64,000 nt of DNA from Stenomitos rutilans HA7619-LM2 (GCA_019358945.1 JAHHIE010000001.1:403547-467546), one strand, 5' to 3'. Shown: positions 36,983 through 45,932, counted from the stretch's first letter. Translations and numbers: made by a program. The notes: generated by a model from the sequence alone, not told the origin.

Positions 36983-37264
36983 ATGAATAAAGGTGAACTC
37001 ATTGATCAAATTGCAGCCAGTGCAAACGTAACGAAAAAAGACGCTGATGCTGTACTGACTGCTACGTTGGAGGTGATTCTCGAAACGGTAGCCGCTGGAG
37101 ACAAAGTAACACTGGTTGGCTTTGGTACGTTTGAAGCACGCGATCGCCAAGCACGGGAAGGACGCAACCCCTCTACCGGCAAACCGATTCAAATTCCGGC
37201 TACCAGAGTACCAGCCTTCAGCGCTGGCAAAGTCTTCAAAGAAAAGGTACTCGAAAAAGCATAG
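36983..37264 (+). CDS. hup: HU-family DNA-binding protein
   Basis: 93 residues with the full HU signature: MNKGELIDQIAASANVTKKD at the N-terminus, GFGTFEARDRQAREGRNP (about 48-65) and the DNA-intercalating arm with Arg-Asn-Pro, then KPIQIPATRVPAFSAGK and a C-terminal helix. It compacts and bends DNA as a dimer. A GAGG ribosome-binding element and a near-consensus promoter lie upstream. Length matches the family (90-94). Confidence 0.97.
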   Translation: MNKGELIDQIAASANVTKKDADAVLTATLEVILETVAAGDKVTLVGFGTFEARDRQAREGRNPSTGKPIQIPATRVPAFSAGKVFKEKVLEKA

Positions 37265-37334
37265 CCGCGGTGAGCGATCGCACCCATCAAATCAGTTCTG
37301 CTTCGGGTTTTGAGAGCCATTGATAGCTAGCGTA

Positions 37335-37403
37335 GAAATCGGGGTTCTTCACCAGCAGATGCTCGACCACTCTCCAGGATGCATCTCGTCGAACCCCGGT
37401 TTC
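37335..37403. repeat. Inverted repeat downstream of HU
   Basis: GAAATCGGGGTTC (37335-37347) and GAACCCCGGTTTC (37391-37403) are complementary with one mismatch, around a 43-base centre. This GGGGTTC-type inverted repeat looks like a dispersed cyanobacterial element. It lies in the roughly 280-base gap between the convergent HU and RodZ-like genes; no T-run is present. Confidence 0.55.
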
Positions 37404-37543
37404 TGCCAGCTTCATGTGAATGCGTAGCTTCCAACTAGCGCGCCCAATTCCTTTCTCCGTAGGTTGGCGGGTGAGGGATTCAAGACATTAATTCTCTAAG
37501 GAAGGGCCTGTAGGCACATGGATAGATGAGCGATCGAGGGCAG

Positions 37544-38497
37544 CTAATTAGGTGTGTTTGGCTTTAGTTGATCACTGGGAAGAAATGTGGCATCTTTCAC
37601 CTCACCCAGTTCGCCCATCCGCTTTGCTTCGCCCTGGTTGTAAGAAAGAGACACCGCTCCAGCATTACCCGCTTGTAGCACGAGCTTTTTTCGTGCTGTC
37701 CACGTTTTTTGCTCACCTTTTTTCAAAATGCCTTCATACTCAGTCTTACCATCAGCAATCACCTGAAACCAGGAATCGTCAGTTAAATTGACAGCCACTT
37801 GAACAGGCGAGTCGGTTTCTGTCGTAGCGGTAGACTTGGCAGAGGCAGTCGGCAATGGACTGTCCGAACTCTGCGGCGATTTGATCGGCGCTGTTGCAGC
37901 ACTGGGCGCTGGTGACGGCGATACGGAATTAGCTTTAGGCGCTGGCGCTTCTGCGTTTTGTGCCTCGATCGCAGGCTTAGGACGATTGAGGAAATTAAGC
38001 AAACCAACCCCAATGAGAAGTATCACGACCGTTCCTAGCAAGATCCAAGGTAGATTAGAGCGCTTTGTAGCATTGGCACTGCGCTGGAGAGTCTCTAACG
38101 GTATCTGGATTGGTTCTACAACGGTACCTACCGCTATTGGCTCAGCGGCTGGAGGGTCAACCCGTGATTGCTCAAGGGAAGGGCGTTCCGAGGAGGGATG
38201 CGCTGCCTCTGGCACGTTTCGCTCAACCAGAAACGAAGCCTGTGGCGTAAAGGTTTTAGCCAGGGCCATGCCGTCTAGCCCGATCGCGTCGGCGAAACGA
38301 CGAATGAAGCCCTGCACAAAGACAGGTTCAGGCAAACGCTCTACTTGCCCGTCCTCAAGCGCTTGCAAAAGACGCTGCGGAATGTATGTTTTGACCGCAA
38401 TTTCGTCTAAAGAAACCCCCCGGTCTTTGCGCTCTCGACCGAGGTACGCACCGATCGTTCTAAGTTGCTCCACCTGTGTGGCATCGAGCTCCTTCAT
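37544..38497 (-). CDS. RodZ-like helix-turn-helix membrane protein
   Basis: 317 residues: an N-terminal HTH_25 domain (about 8-75; TIGAYLGRERKDRGVSLDEI, IPQRLLQALEDGQVERLPEP), a Pro/Ala linker, one TM helix at about 150-170 (LPWILLGTVVILLIGVGLLN), a second low-complexity Pro/Ser/Thr linker and a C-terminal DUF4115 beta-domain (VQVAVNLTDDSWFQVIADGK). RodZ relatives link the actin-like MreB to the cell wall and set cell shape. The single HTH has lost obvious DNA-binding specificity in studied members. Monocistronic here. Confidence 0.88.
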   Translation of the reverse strand: MKELDATQVEQLRTIGAYLGRERKDRGVSLDEIAVKTYIPQRLLQALEDGQVERLPEPVFVQGFIRRFADAIGLDGMALAKTFTPQASFLVERNVPEAAHPSSERPSLEQSRVDPPAAEPIAVGTVVEPIQIPLETLQRSANATKRSNLPWILLGTVVILLIGVGLLNFLNRPKPAIEAQNAEAPAPKANSVSPSPAPSAATAPIKSPQSSDSPLPTASAKSTATTETDSPVQVAVNLTDDSWFQVIADGKTEYEGILKKGEQKTWTARKKLVLQAGNAGAVSLSYNQGEAKRMGELGEVKDATFLPSDQLKPNTPN

Positions 38498-38846
38498 GAA
38501 TCTCCCTTACAATCCTTTCAAACTCGTGTTGACTCTGATGTTAGTAAAGCAGCCTGATGTCAATGCGTAAACCCGCAAAGAGCACAGCGCTGGTGAAAAT
38601 CCTGGCACGATCAGTATGATAGAGAGACTGTAAAGAACTGTAAAGTTCATGCAAGAAAAAGTAACAAGGATCTGAGACTTATCCTCTAGCAAAGGAGTTA
38701 GTGCCGCAATTGTCAGAGGCAACGATTGCAGATGAATGAGAAGGTCGAGTGCTGCCTTCTCAATTTCACTACTAGAGAAAGACTTGTATGTCAGCATGAC
38801 CAGCGAGAATTGACACTCGAAAGCGTTTTTCTTGAGTTCACGTTTT
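38498..38846. other. Gene-free stretch between divergent RodZ-like and HPPD genes
   Basis: About 350 bases that must hold the promoters of both genes. A 115-codon antisense frame (38507-38854) spans it but has no ribosome-binding site, overlaps the HPPD start and is Ser/Leu-rich in a random-looking way. I see no riboswitch or strong promoter hexamers. Confidence 0.35.
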
Positions 38847-40001
38847 ATGAACATTGATCACGTCTGTTTCTATGTGAGGGACGCGATCGCGTCCCGTAAC
38901 TGGTTTATCCAAAAGTTGGGATTTCGCCCAGTAGAAAGCAGTGCGAGTGGTCGTTGCACCATTGAAATTGTCCGTGCAGGCGCAATCTATTTTGTGCTAA
39001 GTGCAGCGACAGACGCTTGCAGTCCCGTTGCTAGGTTCTTGCAGCACCATCCTCCTGGTGTTGCCGATGTCGCATTTCAGGTCGAGGATATCGAAGCCAC
39101 GATCGCTCATGCCGTGCAACAGGGCGCAAAACTACTTCACCCCCTGCAAACGCAAGTGCAGGCTCAGGGAACGTTAAAATGGGCAACGCTTGAGGCTTGG
39201 GGCGATCTCACCCATACCCTGCTAGAGCGTCGAGGGCTAACCTCACTACTCCCCCAACTCGCCGACACCTCGGCAAACGTGCTTATCGAGCCAGCCTGTA
39301 TTGTAGAGTCCTCCGGTAAGCCAGCGGAACTGTTTGTGGGCATTGATCACGTCGTCTTAAACGTAGCCGCTGGAGCACTGGAACAAGCCGTCAACTGGTA
39401 CGAACAGGTACTCGGCTTTCATCCCCAGCAAGGTTTCACCATTCAAACAACTTACTCGGCCCTGTGCAGTCGCGTGATGCGTCACCCTTCCAGTGGAGTG
39501 CAGTTGCCTATTAACGAACCCGCTTCATCAAACTCTCAAATACAGGAGTTTCTGGAGGTCAATCGCGGCCCCGGTGTCCAACACATTGCCCTTGAAACGA
39601 CCAATCTGGTGCAGGCGATTGCCCAACTGCGGGAGCGGCAACTATCGCTGATTCACGTACCACCAACTTACTACGCACAATTGCGGCAACGCGCTGGGCT
39701 ATCTTTGCCAGAAGCCCTACTCCAGCAGCTAGAGCAGCAGCAAATCTTAGCCGACTGGCAGCAAGAGCAGCAGCAAGCGGTCTTGCTTCAGACATTCACC
39801 CAGCCCATTTTTGCGGAGCCAACCTTTTTCTTTGAACTGATTCAACGCCAGACGCTTGGAACGCTTGATCGCCCAGAACGGGCACAAGGGTTTGGAGAAG
39901 GCAATTTTCGCGCCCTGTTTGAAGCGATCGAGCGCGAACAGATGAAACGCGGCAGCTTACACCCCATTTCCACCGCAGAAACTAGCGTAGAAAGCTACTG
40001 A
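38847..40001 (+). CDS. hppD: 4-hydroxyphenylpyruvate dioxygenase
   Basis: Converts 4-hydroxyphenylpyruvate to homogentisate, the committed step of tocopherol synthesis in cyanobacteria and of Tyr breakdown. Two VOC-fold halves are visible. The N-terminal half begins MNIDHVCFYVRDAIASRNWF. The C-terminal half carries the iron ligands: His in VGIDHVVLNV, His in PGVQHIALETTN and Glu in TFFFELIQRQ. The ATG at 38847 is preferred over the in-frame TTG 15 bases earlier. The length of about 384 is at the upper end of the bacterial family. Its 3' end overlaps the convergent CPP1-like gene by 20 bases. Confidence 0.93.
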   Translation: MNIDHVCFYVRDAIASRNWFIQKLGFRPVESSASGRCTIEIVRAGAIYFVLSAATDACSPVARFLQHHPPGVADVAFQVEDIEATIAHAVQQGAKLLHPLQTQVQAQGTLKWATLEAWGDLTHTLLERRGLTSLLPQLADTSANVLIEPACIVESSGKPAELFVGIDHVVLNVAAGALEQAVNWYEQVLGFHPQQGFTIQTTYSALCSRVMRHPSSGVQLPINEPASSNSQIQEFLEVNRGPGVQHIALETTNLVQAIAQLRERQLSLIHVPPTYYAQLRQRAGLSLPEALLQQLEQQQILADWQQEQQQAVLLQTFTQPIFAEPTFFFELIQRQTLGTLDRPERAQGFGEGNFRALFEAIEREQMKRGSLHPISTAETSVESY

Positions 40002-40617
40002 CCAGCCACAAAATCACGAAGGTCACAACACTCACAAAAGCGTTTGCATTCAGCCCAATGCTGGCAATTTGAGGCAGCAGCGCCGTCCCCAATAACCCTC
40101 CCGCCAAGAAGCCAACGACCAGCCCCAGCAGGCCAAGCAGTACCGTTCTGCCAAGCTTGCGCTCTTTACGATAGAGGAAATAGAAACTTGTGCCCATCCC
40201 CAAAATCAGCGCCATCTGTATCACATTAGCGGTAGGAACAGCAATCACCAGGGCACTCAGCGCGGTCAAAATACCTGCTGGCAGCAGCACATCCGTCAAA
40301 CTAGGTGTGTCAATCAACCGCTGTAGCCAAGCAGTCCCTTGATTCGCGAGTACGGGTGGCGGACTAGCAGGCGGCGGTGCTGCTTTTTCAGGAAAGCGGA
40401 TGCGATCGGGCACCTTAATTTTGCCTTCCTGCCGCAGACGTAGCCGATCCATTAACACGGCATCATAAGCGGCTTCAATGCTTTCTAGCTGCTTGCGATC
40501 GCCTTGATGTTGAGTAAACAGCCGATCACGAGCATCCTGAATTTCCTCAAAGCTGGAAGCCTCTGTTACCCCAAGCTGTTCGTATGGACTTTGGCTACTC
40601 ATGATTTGCTTCTCCAC
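39982..40617 (-). CDS. CPP1-like J-domain-derived membrane protein (DUF3353)
   Basis: 211 residues (206 from the internal Met). The N-terminus (SPYEQLGVTEASSFEEIQDARDR) is a J-like domain without an HPD tripeptide, followed by a Pro-rich linker and four membrane helices at about 105-210 (LTDVLLPAGILTALSALVIA, VIQMALILGMGTSFYFLY and others). This order matches the plant/cyanobacterial CPP1 (chaperone-like protein of POR1) family, linked to protochlorophyllide oxidoreductase stability in thylakoids or envelope. The stop overlaps the end of hppD on the other strand. Confidence 0.88.
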   Translation of the reverse strand: MEKQIMSSQSPYEQLGVTEASSFEEIQDARDRLFTQHQGDRKQLESIEAAYDAVLMDRLRLRQEGKIKVPDRIRFPEKAAPPPASPPPVLANQGTAWLQRLIDTPSLTDVLLPAGILTALSALVIAVPTANVIQMALILGMGTSFYFLYRKERKLGRTVLLGLLGLVVGFLAGGLLGTALLPQIASIGLNANAFVSVVTFVILWLVSSFLR

Positions 40618-41043
40618 CTCTATCCCAAGCTAACTTAGTCTGATACCTGTTCACAAGCATTTTTAGAATTGATCACCAAATTTTAGCCCTACAGCCTTGG
40701 GCGGCGATCGTCCCCTTTTTGACCCATTCTCTAACACCCATCAGGATTGTCCGCGACACACCGCCAAAGCTGAGTCATACTATTGCTGATAAGCGTGCGG
40801 ATTGGAGGCGGTATGCTCTGTATTAGCAAATGAGGTAGAAAGCAATAGAATGTTGCTGTCGTAAATTTTGCTGCCGAGGGCATACTGAACTTAACCATCA
40901 ACCAGCTTATCGACAATTGACTAGAATGTTGGATGCGCAACTTGACTTAGCATAATGTCTTCTCAAGGTTGTGTAGCTATCTTTCTCACACGGCTTCGCG
41001 ACTTTACCTGTCCAGCTCCTATTCCTTCTCCAAACGCAAGGTT
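40618..41043. other. Gene-free divergent region
   Basis: About 425 bases between the starts of the CPP1-like gene (left) and the first response regulator (right). No supportable frame, repeat or RNA is seen. It must hold both promoters. Confidence 0.35.
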
Positions 41044-41766
41044 ATGGCTATGGCTCCAGCCAAGATTCTCGTAGTTGATGACGATCCTGCAATCCGGAAT
41101 CTGATTCATCGCTTCTTAACCAAGCAGAATTATCAGATGGAATCAGCAGAGGATGGTAAGAGTGCATTAGCAACGTTCGAGCTATTTAACCCCGATCTGG
41201 TGATTCTGGATGTAAACCTGCCAGATGCCAATGGTTACAATCTTTGCCAGGAAATGCAAAGCCGCACCAACGTCTTTATTCTTATGCTGACGAGCCGTAC
41301 TGACGAGGCCGATAAAATTAAAGGCTTCTCGCAAGGCGCTGATGACTATATCACTAAACCGTTTAGCTTAGGTGAGTTAGGCGTGCGAGTCGGCGCAATA
41401 TTAAAACGCCAACGTCCCGTCACTTCCGCAGAGCAGCAGTGTCTCATCTTTGACCAACTGATGATTGACCCCGTGCGTCGCGAGGTGAAATTCAATGATG
41501 ACATTATTCCATTGACAGCATTGGAATTTGACTTGCTCCATTTTCTAGCCAGTCATCCTGGCCGCGTGTGGCGACGCGCTGAGCTGATTCAAGAAGTCTG
41601 GGACTACGAATACGTCGGCGATCAACGAGTGGTTGACGTACACATTGGTCAGATCCGCAAAAAAATTGAGATTGATACCAGCCAGCCAGCTTTGATTCAA
41701 ACGGTTCGGGGTGTCGGCTACAAATTTGAGGCACCTGGCTATGGCAAGCCAGAAGCCAGCGCCTAG
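41044..41766 (+). CDS. OmpR/PhoB-family response regulator (first of a tandem pair)
   Basis: About 240 residues from ATG 41044, where an AAGG element lies just upstream; the frame is open to 40969 but that part is not protein-like. Receiver domain: DDDP acidic pocket at the N-terminus, phospho-acceptor Asp in DLVILDVNLPD, Thr/Ser in LMLTSRT and Lys in YITKPFSLGE. Winged-helix DNA-binding domain: EFDLLHFLASHPGRVWRRAE, VDVHIGQIRKKIE and VRGVGYKFE. A cytoplasmic transcription factor. No histidine kinase gene is adjacent. The next gene, 24 bases on, is a close paralogue. Confidence 0.93.
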   Translation: MAMAPAKILVVDDDPAIRNLIHRFLTKQNYQMESAEDGKSALATFELFNPDLVILDVNLPDANGYNLCQEMQSRTNVFILMLTSRTDEADKIKGFSQGADDYITKPFSLGELGVRVGAILKRQRPVTSAEQQCLIFDQLMIDPVRREVKFNDDIIPLTALEFDLLHFLASHPGRVWRRAELIQEVWDYEYVGDQRVVDVHIGQIRKKIEIDTSQPALIQTVRGVGYKFEAPGYGKPEASA

Positions 41767-41790
41767 TAAAAAAATCCAGGTAATGGGACT

Positions 41791-42534
41791 ATGACGAACG
41801 TGGCGACAGTAGAGACTAAGAAAATTCTGGTGGTCGAGGATGATCCAGCGATCCGCAACCTTATTCAACGCTTTCTGAACAGCAAACAGTCCTATCAAGT
41901 GAAATCGGTAGGAGATGGTAAGAGCGCGATCGCCAGCTTTAAAGAATTTGACCCCGATCTAGTCATTTTAGATATCAACTTACCCGATACCAATGGCCTG
42001 CATCTTTGCCGCGACATGCAAGCCGCTACGAATGTTTGCGTCCTCATGCTCACCAGTTCTACCGACCAAGCTGCGAAGCTCAAAGTGCTGGCTGATGGTG
42101 CGGATGACTACATGACCAAGCCGTTTGATTTGGAAGAATTGGCCGTGAGGGTTGAAGTTGTGTTGCGCCGCATGCGAGAGCGTACATCCCTCCAGGAAAA
42201 GCCTCTGCTGTTTGCGGGACTGATGATTGACCCACCCAGGCGGGAAGTGAAGCTCAACGGGGAACTGGTGCGGCTCACAGCGCTAGAATTTAACCTGCTG
42301 CATTTTCTGGCTAGCCATCCGGGACGGGTGTGGACACGTACTGAACTCATTCGTGAAGTTTGGGGACACGAATTTGTAGGCGATCCCCGTGTGGTGGATG
42401 TGCACATTGGTCAAATTCGTAGCCACATCGAAGTGGACACCAGCCAGCCTATGCTGATCCATACGGTGCGTGGTGTAGGCTACAAGTTTGAAGCAGCCGA
42501 CGCCGGAGCGCAGGAAGGCAGTAGCGACTCCTAG
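41791..42534 (+). CDS. OmpR/PhoB-family response regulator (second of a tandem pair)
   Basis: 247 residues, colinear with its upstream neighbour: EDDPAIRNLIQRFL, phospho-acceptor Asp in DLVILDINLPD, LMLTSST, YMTKPFDLEE, then the winged helix with EFNLLHFLASHPGRVWTRTE and VDVHIGQIRSHIEVDT. The two proteins are alike along their whole length, so the pair arose by tandem duplication. They are separated by 24 bases and must share a transcript. Differences lie mainly in the linker and in the receiver alpha-helices, so they may answer to different kinases or heterodimerise (inference). Confidence 0.93.
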   Translation: MTNVATVETKKILVVEDDPAIRNLIQRFLNSKQSYQVKSVGDGKSAIASFKEFDPDLVILDINLPDTNGLHLCRDMQAATNVCVLMLTSSTDQAAKLKVLADGADDYMTKPFDLEELAVRVEVVLRRMRERTSLQEKPLLFAGLMIDPPRREVKLNGELVRLTALEFNLLHFLASHPGRVWTRTELIREVWGHEFVGDPRVVDVHIGQIRSHIEVDTSQPMLIHTVRGVGYKFEAADAGAQEGSSDS

Positions 42535-42679
42535 TACGCTCTAACGAGCACGTAAAACCTAGACTAGACGCCTTCAGGTAAGAACCTTACAGGCAACGTC
42601 CTTACGGCCATCTCGAAAGCAATTGGGCGGCTCGGTTCCTCTTCCCTGAGAATTTAAAGTTTGACAGCGTCTCGTACCC

Positions 42680-42919
42680 CTACCAGGTGGGATCGGCGTA
42701 GAGGTTAACGGTCAGGCGCGATCGCCCGTCTGGCACAGCGCTAATGCAGCTACAAACGGATTCTTCGCCGTCTAGCTCCACCTCACAGGCATGGCAAGAC
42801 CCCATTAAACAGCCTGTTGGGATCGACACACCAGCGCGATCAGCCACCCTTAGCAGCGATTCCCCCGGTTGCGCGTCGATCGTGACATCGTTAGGCAAAA
42901 AGTGAATCCGAACGCTCAT
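42680..42919 (-). CDS. Small 2Fe-2S ferredoxin-like protein
   Basis: 79 residues from the ATG at 42919; the upstream in-frame start at 42967 would add a non-conserved leader. The fold is beta-grasp: FLPNDVTIDAQPGESLLRVA followed by the cluster loop CLMGSCHACEVELDGEES and then VCSCISAVPDG. The Cys spacing C-x4-C-x2-C is canonical, but the fourth ligand follows after only about 10 residues, giving a shortened ferredoxin of a type seen in cyanobacteria. Likely an electron carrier; the partner is unknown. Transcribed opposite to the regulator pair. Confidence 0.85.
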   Translation of the reverse strand: MSVRIHFLPNDVTIDAQPGESLLRVADRAGVSIPTGCLMGSCHACEVELDGEESVCSCISAVPDGRSRLTVNLYADPTW

Positions 42920-43023
42920 CAATGGAAAACTCCTGCACTGCAAGGTTGCTAAGACTCCAGGAGTCAAGCGTGCTGATGTTTCCTGATTTTAGCGCGTAAC
43001 GCCAGACTCCTGAGGGGTGACTG

Positions 43024-43043
43024 CCTGACAGTTTGCTGTCAGG
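43024..43043 (-). repeat. 8-bp stem-loop downstream of the amylase gene
   Basis: CCTGACAG (43024-43031) and CTGTCAGG (43036-43043) are perfect complements around TTTG. Flanking GACTCCTG/CAGGAGTC copies extend it and match the GAGTCAG-type heptamers seen elsewhere. It lies beyond the amylase stop on the minus strand and might act as a weak terminator, but there is no T-run. Confidence 0.5.
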
Positions 43044-43175
43044 AGTCCTTATTTCCACTAGTAGTCTGTCAAGATCAACAGTGGTGGGTAGGGTGCGACT
43101 GCGTGGATGCGTCAACGAGCCGTTCAGCACAGACACTCCTCTACCCATCGACCCTATTCATTTAAAGTTGATCTA

Positions 43176-44654
43176 CTAGGGTTGAGGCACCCATACCGAG
43201 ACAGAACCTGCATCGCAGCGAAAATCAGCCCATCCCTCATCGTTGGTTGTAACGGGTTCGCTGATGTGTTCGGTGATGTCAATGTAGGTACGGTTGGGTT
43301 GTCCCACTTCCATCCACTTGGTGCCTTCACCACCATTGCTAAGCACCACTGCCATCCCACCAGGGTTTTCGTCGTTGCCTAAGCGAGTCCAGCCGATCGT
43401 ATTGGCATGATCGAAGTAATCGTACTGGTCGCCATAGGCATAGGTTTGTCGAGCATACAGGAATTTATCGATAATCCACTGATGGCTGTCGAGCCAAATT
43501 TCGTACTCATTACCATCGCGCCCAGTATCTTTGTAATGAGCACCATAATAGTCAGCATAGAAGAGGCAGGGATAGCCTTCGCTGCGGAGGAGGATGAGGG
43601 CATAGGCCAACGGTTTAAACCACCCCTCGACCACAGACTCTAACGCCTGTAGGGGTTGAGAATCGTGGTTATCCACCAGGGTCACGGCTAGGGCGGGCTG
43701 ATCCTTCACCAGAGTGTTATCAAAAATCTGCCGCATGTCGTAGTCATTGCCCTGCTTGCTCGCAACGCTAAAGTTGTAGTGCAAGGGCGCATCAAACAAC
43801 AGCACATCGCCACCCGTAACTTCAATAAAATGGTGAAGCGCTTCTACTTCATACGACCAGTATTCACCGACCGCAAATAAGTTGCGACCAGCATGTTTAC
43901 GACAGTGATCTAACCATTCTGGAAAGAAGCCTGCTTTAACGTGCTTCACAGCATCGAAGCGAAAGCCATCAACGTCAGTGGTATCGACAAACCATTCCCC
44001 CCAACGCTTTAACTCATCGCGAACTTCGGGTTGCTCCATGTCCAAATCGCAGCCCATCAGGTAGTCAAAAGCACCCTTCTCCAGATCGACCTGCTCGTCA
44101 AATTGCTTGTCTTTGAACAGGTAGACAGCGTTTTCACCTTCGTTATAGACGTTATAGTCTACGGCATCGAAATGCCACCAGTGCCACTCCATCTCAGAGT
44201 ATTTGCCTTTGCGGCCAGGGAAGGTAAAGTGCGTCCACACTTTAATGGTTTGCATGTCGCCGATCGGCTGGTTGCGATCGTCCGGGTTATAGGGCGTTGC
44301 TTCGACCTCTTCGGGTTCATCTGCGCCGAGCTTGTGGTTAAGGACGACATCTGCATAAACGCGTACACCTGCCTCTTTTGCAGCCTTAACCGCCGCGATG
44401 TACTCTCCTTTGGTGCCGTACTTGGTTCGCACAGAGCCTTTCTGGTCAAACTCACCGAGGTCAAAGATGTCGTAAACCCCGTAGCCGACATCGTAGCCGC
44501 CGCCTGTGCCTTTGTAGGCGGGGGGGAGCCATACAGCGGTAACGCCTGCCTCTGCCAGCCCTTTGACCCTTTCAGCAAACTCTTGCCACAGTTTGCCATC
44601 GGGTGGGATATACCAATGGAAGTACTGCATCATCACACCGTTTAACTGAGCCAT
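43176..44654 (-). CDS. Cytoplasmic-type alpha-amylase (GH13)
   Basis: Hydrolyses internal alpha-1,4 bonds of glycogen/starch. 492 residues, no signal peptide. All four GH13 regions are visible: DVVLNHK, GFRFDAVKH (nucleophile Asp), VGEYW (acid/base Glu) and VDNHDSQ (stabilising Asp). MAQLNGVMMQYFHWYIPPDG at the N-terminus is typical of GH13 subfamily 5 enzymes, the intracellular or Bacillus-type amylases. Monocistronic; its start faces a 125-base gap before the DUF1003 gene. Confidence 0.95.
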   Translation of the reverse strand: MAQLNGVMMQYFHWYIPPDGKLWQEFAERVKGLAEAGVTAVWLPPAYKGTGGGYDVGYGVYDIFDLGEFDQKGSVRTKYGTKGEYIAAVKAAKEAGVRVYADVVLNHKLGADEPEEVEATPYNPDDRNQPIGDMQTIKVWTHFTFPGRKGKYSEMEWHWWHFDAVDYNVYNEGENAVYLFKDKQFDEQVDLEKGAFDYLMGCDLDMEQPEVRDELKRWGEWFVDTTDVDGFRFDAVKHVKAGFFPEWLDHCRKHAGRNLFAVGEYWSYEVEALHHFIEVTGGDVLLFDAPLHYNFSVASKQGNDYDMRQIFDNTLVKDQPALAVTLVDNHDSQPLQALESVVEGWFKPLAYALILLRSEGYPCLFYADYYGAHYKDTGRDGNEYEIWLDSHQWIIDKFLYARQTYAYGDQYDYFDHANTIGWTRLGNDENPGGMAVVLSNGGEGTKWMEVGQPNRTYIDITEHISEPVTTNDEGWADFRCDAGSVSVWVPQP

Positions 44655-44779
44655 GTATATCCTCTAGTAAGATTGATTGTTAAGTTTAATTGTGACCAGA
44701 AGTACTATATCTGGAGTATGTAACCGCGTTTCTCTACCAGGAGATAGAAACGTCAACGGCTTACATCGTGGCGATCGCA

Positions 44780-45397
44780 TCAAGCTTGTTCTTCTGTGGG
44801 AGATAGCCCTTGGGCCAGGTTCTCCTGGAGTGCATCCAGCACGGCGATCGGATCAGCCGCTTCTTGCATGACTTCCGCTTCTGGATCACGTCGATCGCTA
44901 ACCTCTGGCAAATCAGCTCGAAGTTCTTCTAACAGCGCAATGATCTTGGCAATTTTCTGCTCAGAAAGCAAGTTGAGCTGTAGCATCAGTTGCGATCGCT
45001 GTTCCGCAAAGTTTTCCTGGCGCGTTTGTCGTACTAGCACTCCAGTTGAAATGACGAGAGCGGCGGCATCTAACCCCTGCGACGACCAATGAAACGGGGG
45101 CACATGAAAGGGCAACAGAGATTTAAACCCACTGCCTACAATCCAAAGCGCCAGGATGATGAGCAAGCTATAAAGAAAGGTCGATCGACTAAAGAACGTT
45201 GCGATCGCCTCCAGTAAGCGCTGGTGAGCTGGAATCTCGCGCACGTCCTGGTTGTGTAGTGCCGTAATCGCTTCAATATTGCGGGTGACTGGGTCTGGCA
45301 ACGGCGCTGTAAGCACTGGGTGGCGAACTGCTTTCACGTTGCGTGCATGAGTGGCTGCATGAGCCGATGCCTCGGTACTGTTGTCTGCGCTGGGCAT
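44780..45397 (-). CDS. DUF1003-family membrane protein
   Basis: 205 residues. Two membrane helices at about 74-93 (STFLYSLLIILALWIVGSGF) and 112-128 (LDAAALVISTGVLV), then RQTRQENFAEQRSQLMLQLNLLSEQK, the conserved RQ-x-R basic-helix phrase of the DUF1003 family, and a Leu-zipper-like helix. The C-terminus is acidic. Function unknown; located in the inner or thylakoid membrane. No operon partner. Confidence 0.85.
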   Translation of the reverse strand: MPSADNSTEASAHAATHARNVKAVRHPVLTAPLPDPVTRNIEAITALHNQDVREIPAHQRLLEAIATFFSRSTFLYSLLIILALWIVGSGFKSLLPFHVPPFHWSSQGLDAAALVISTGVLVRQTRQENFAEQRSQLMLQLNLLSEQKIAKIIALLEELRADLPEVSDRRDPEAEVMQEAADPIAVLDALQENLAQGLSPTEEQA

Positions 45398-45737
45398 GAT
45401 GATGTCACTCGTAAAGCTCGATGCCCCGATTATTGCGTAGAGTTGTGGTTAACTGTGATTGTGCGCTGGCTCAATGTCGTATGTGGCTTTGGAGCAACAG
45501 TTGCTTGGAGTACGGGTACTTGAGTTGAATCGGCGTGGAGAGCATGTCGCATCCTTTCTACTCAAAGATCATGAGAGGTTGTAGATGCTCGATCGTTATC
45601 ACCATCCATTCAGGCGTAGCGATTCTTTACCAAAACATGAAGAATATCTAAACGTTCACACCTTTTCAGAAGCTTTGACTGTACCGTTTGTAAACATAGG
45701 ACAAACGGGTACGTTGCACCGAAAGGGTTAGGGATTC

Positions 45738-45765
45738 TAAGCGCGCCAGCATAAGGGTGCGCTTA
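45738..45765 (+). terminator. Orphan intrinsic terminator-like hairpin
   Basis: TAAGCGC (45738-45744) pairs with GCGCTTA (45759-45765), followed by TTTTG on the plus strand. No annotated plus-strand gene ends before it within 2 kb, so it could end a small non-coding RNA transcribed rightward from the gene-free stretch at 45400-45730. Confidence 0.5.
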
Positions 45766-45804
45766 TTTTGTGGGTAAAGGTGATACGGGCGATCGGTGTC
45801 CATG

Positions 45805-45818
45805 CTTCAGCGCTGAAG
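45805..45818. promoter_or_regulatory. Perfect 14-bp palindrome (possible operator)
   Basis: CTTCAGCGCTGAAG is self-complementary over 14 bases. It lies in the cobQ-side gap with no gene start close by, so an operator role is only a suggestion. Confidence 0.3.
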
Positions 45819-45932
45819 TATTTGAAAGCCCCCCCCTCAAAACCTCTCTTGCAGTCTTCTTGCTAGAGAGAGCATGGCTAATCTGCACCTTTTGAGTTTG
45901 CGACCTCCCAGATGAAGCTTAAGACGCTCTTG

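Larger units (their letters stand above)
45398..45932. other. Gene-free stretch with two palindromic signals
   Basis: About 535 bases between DUF1003 (start at left) and cobQ (stop at right). It holds a terminator-like hairpin at 45738-45765 and a perfect palindrome at 45805-45818. No reading frame is supportable. Confidence 0.4.

Noticed and set aside
38507..38854. 115-codon minus-strand frame upstream of hppD
   Set aside because: It overlaps the hppD start in antisense, has no supporting signals and reads like random sequence.
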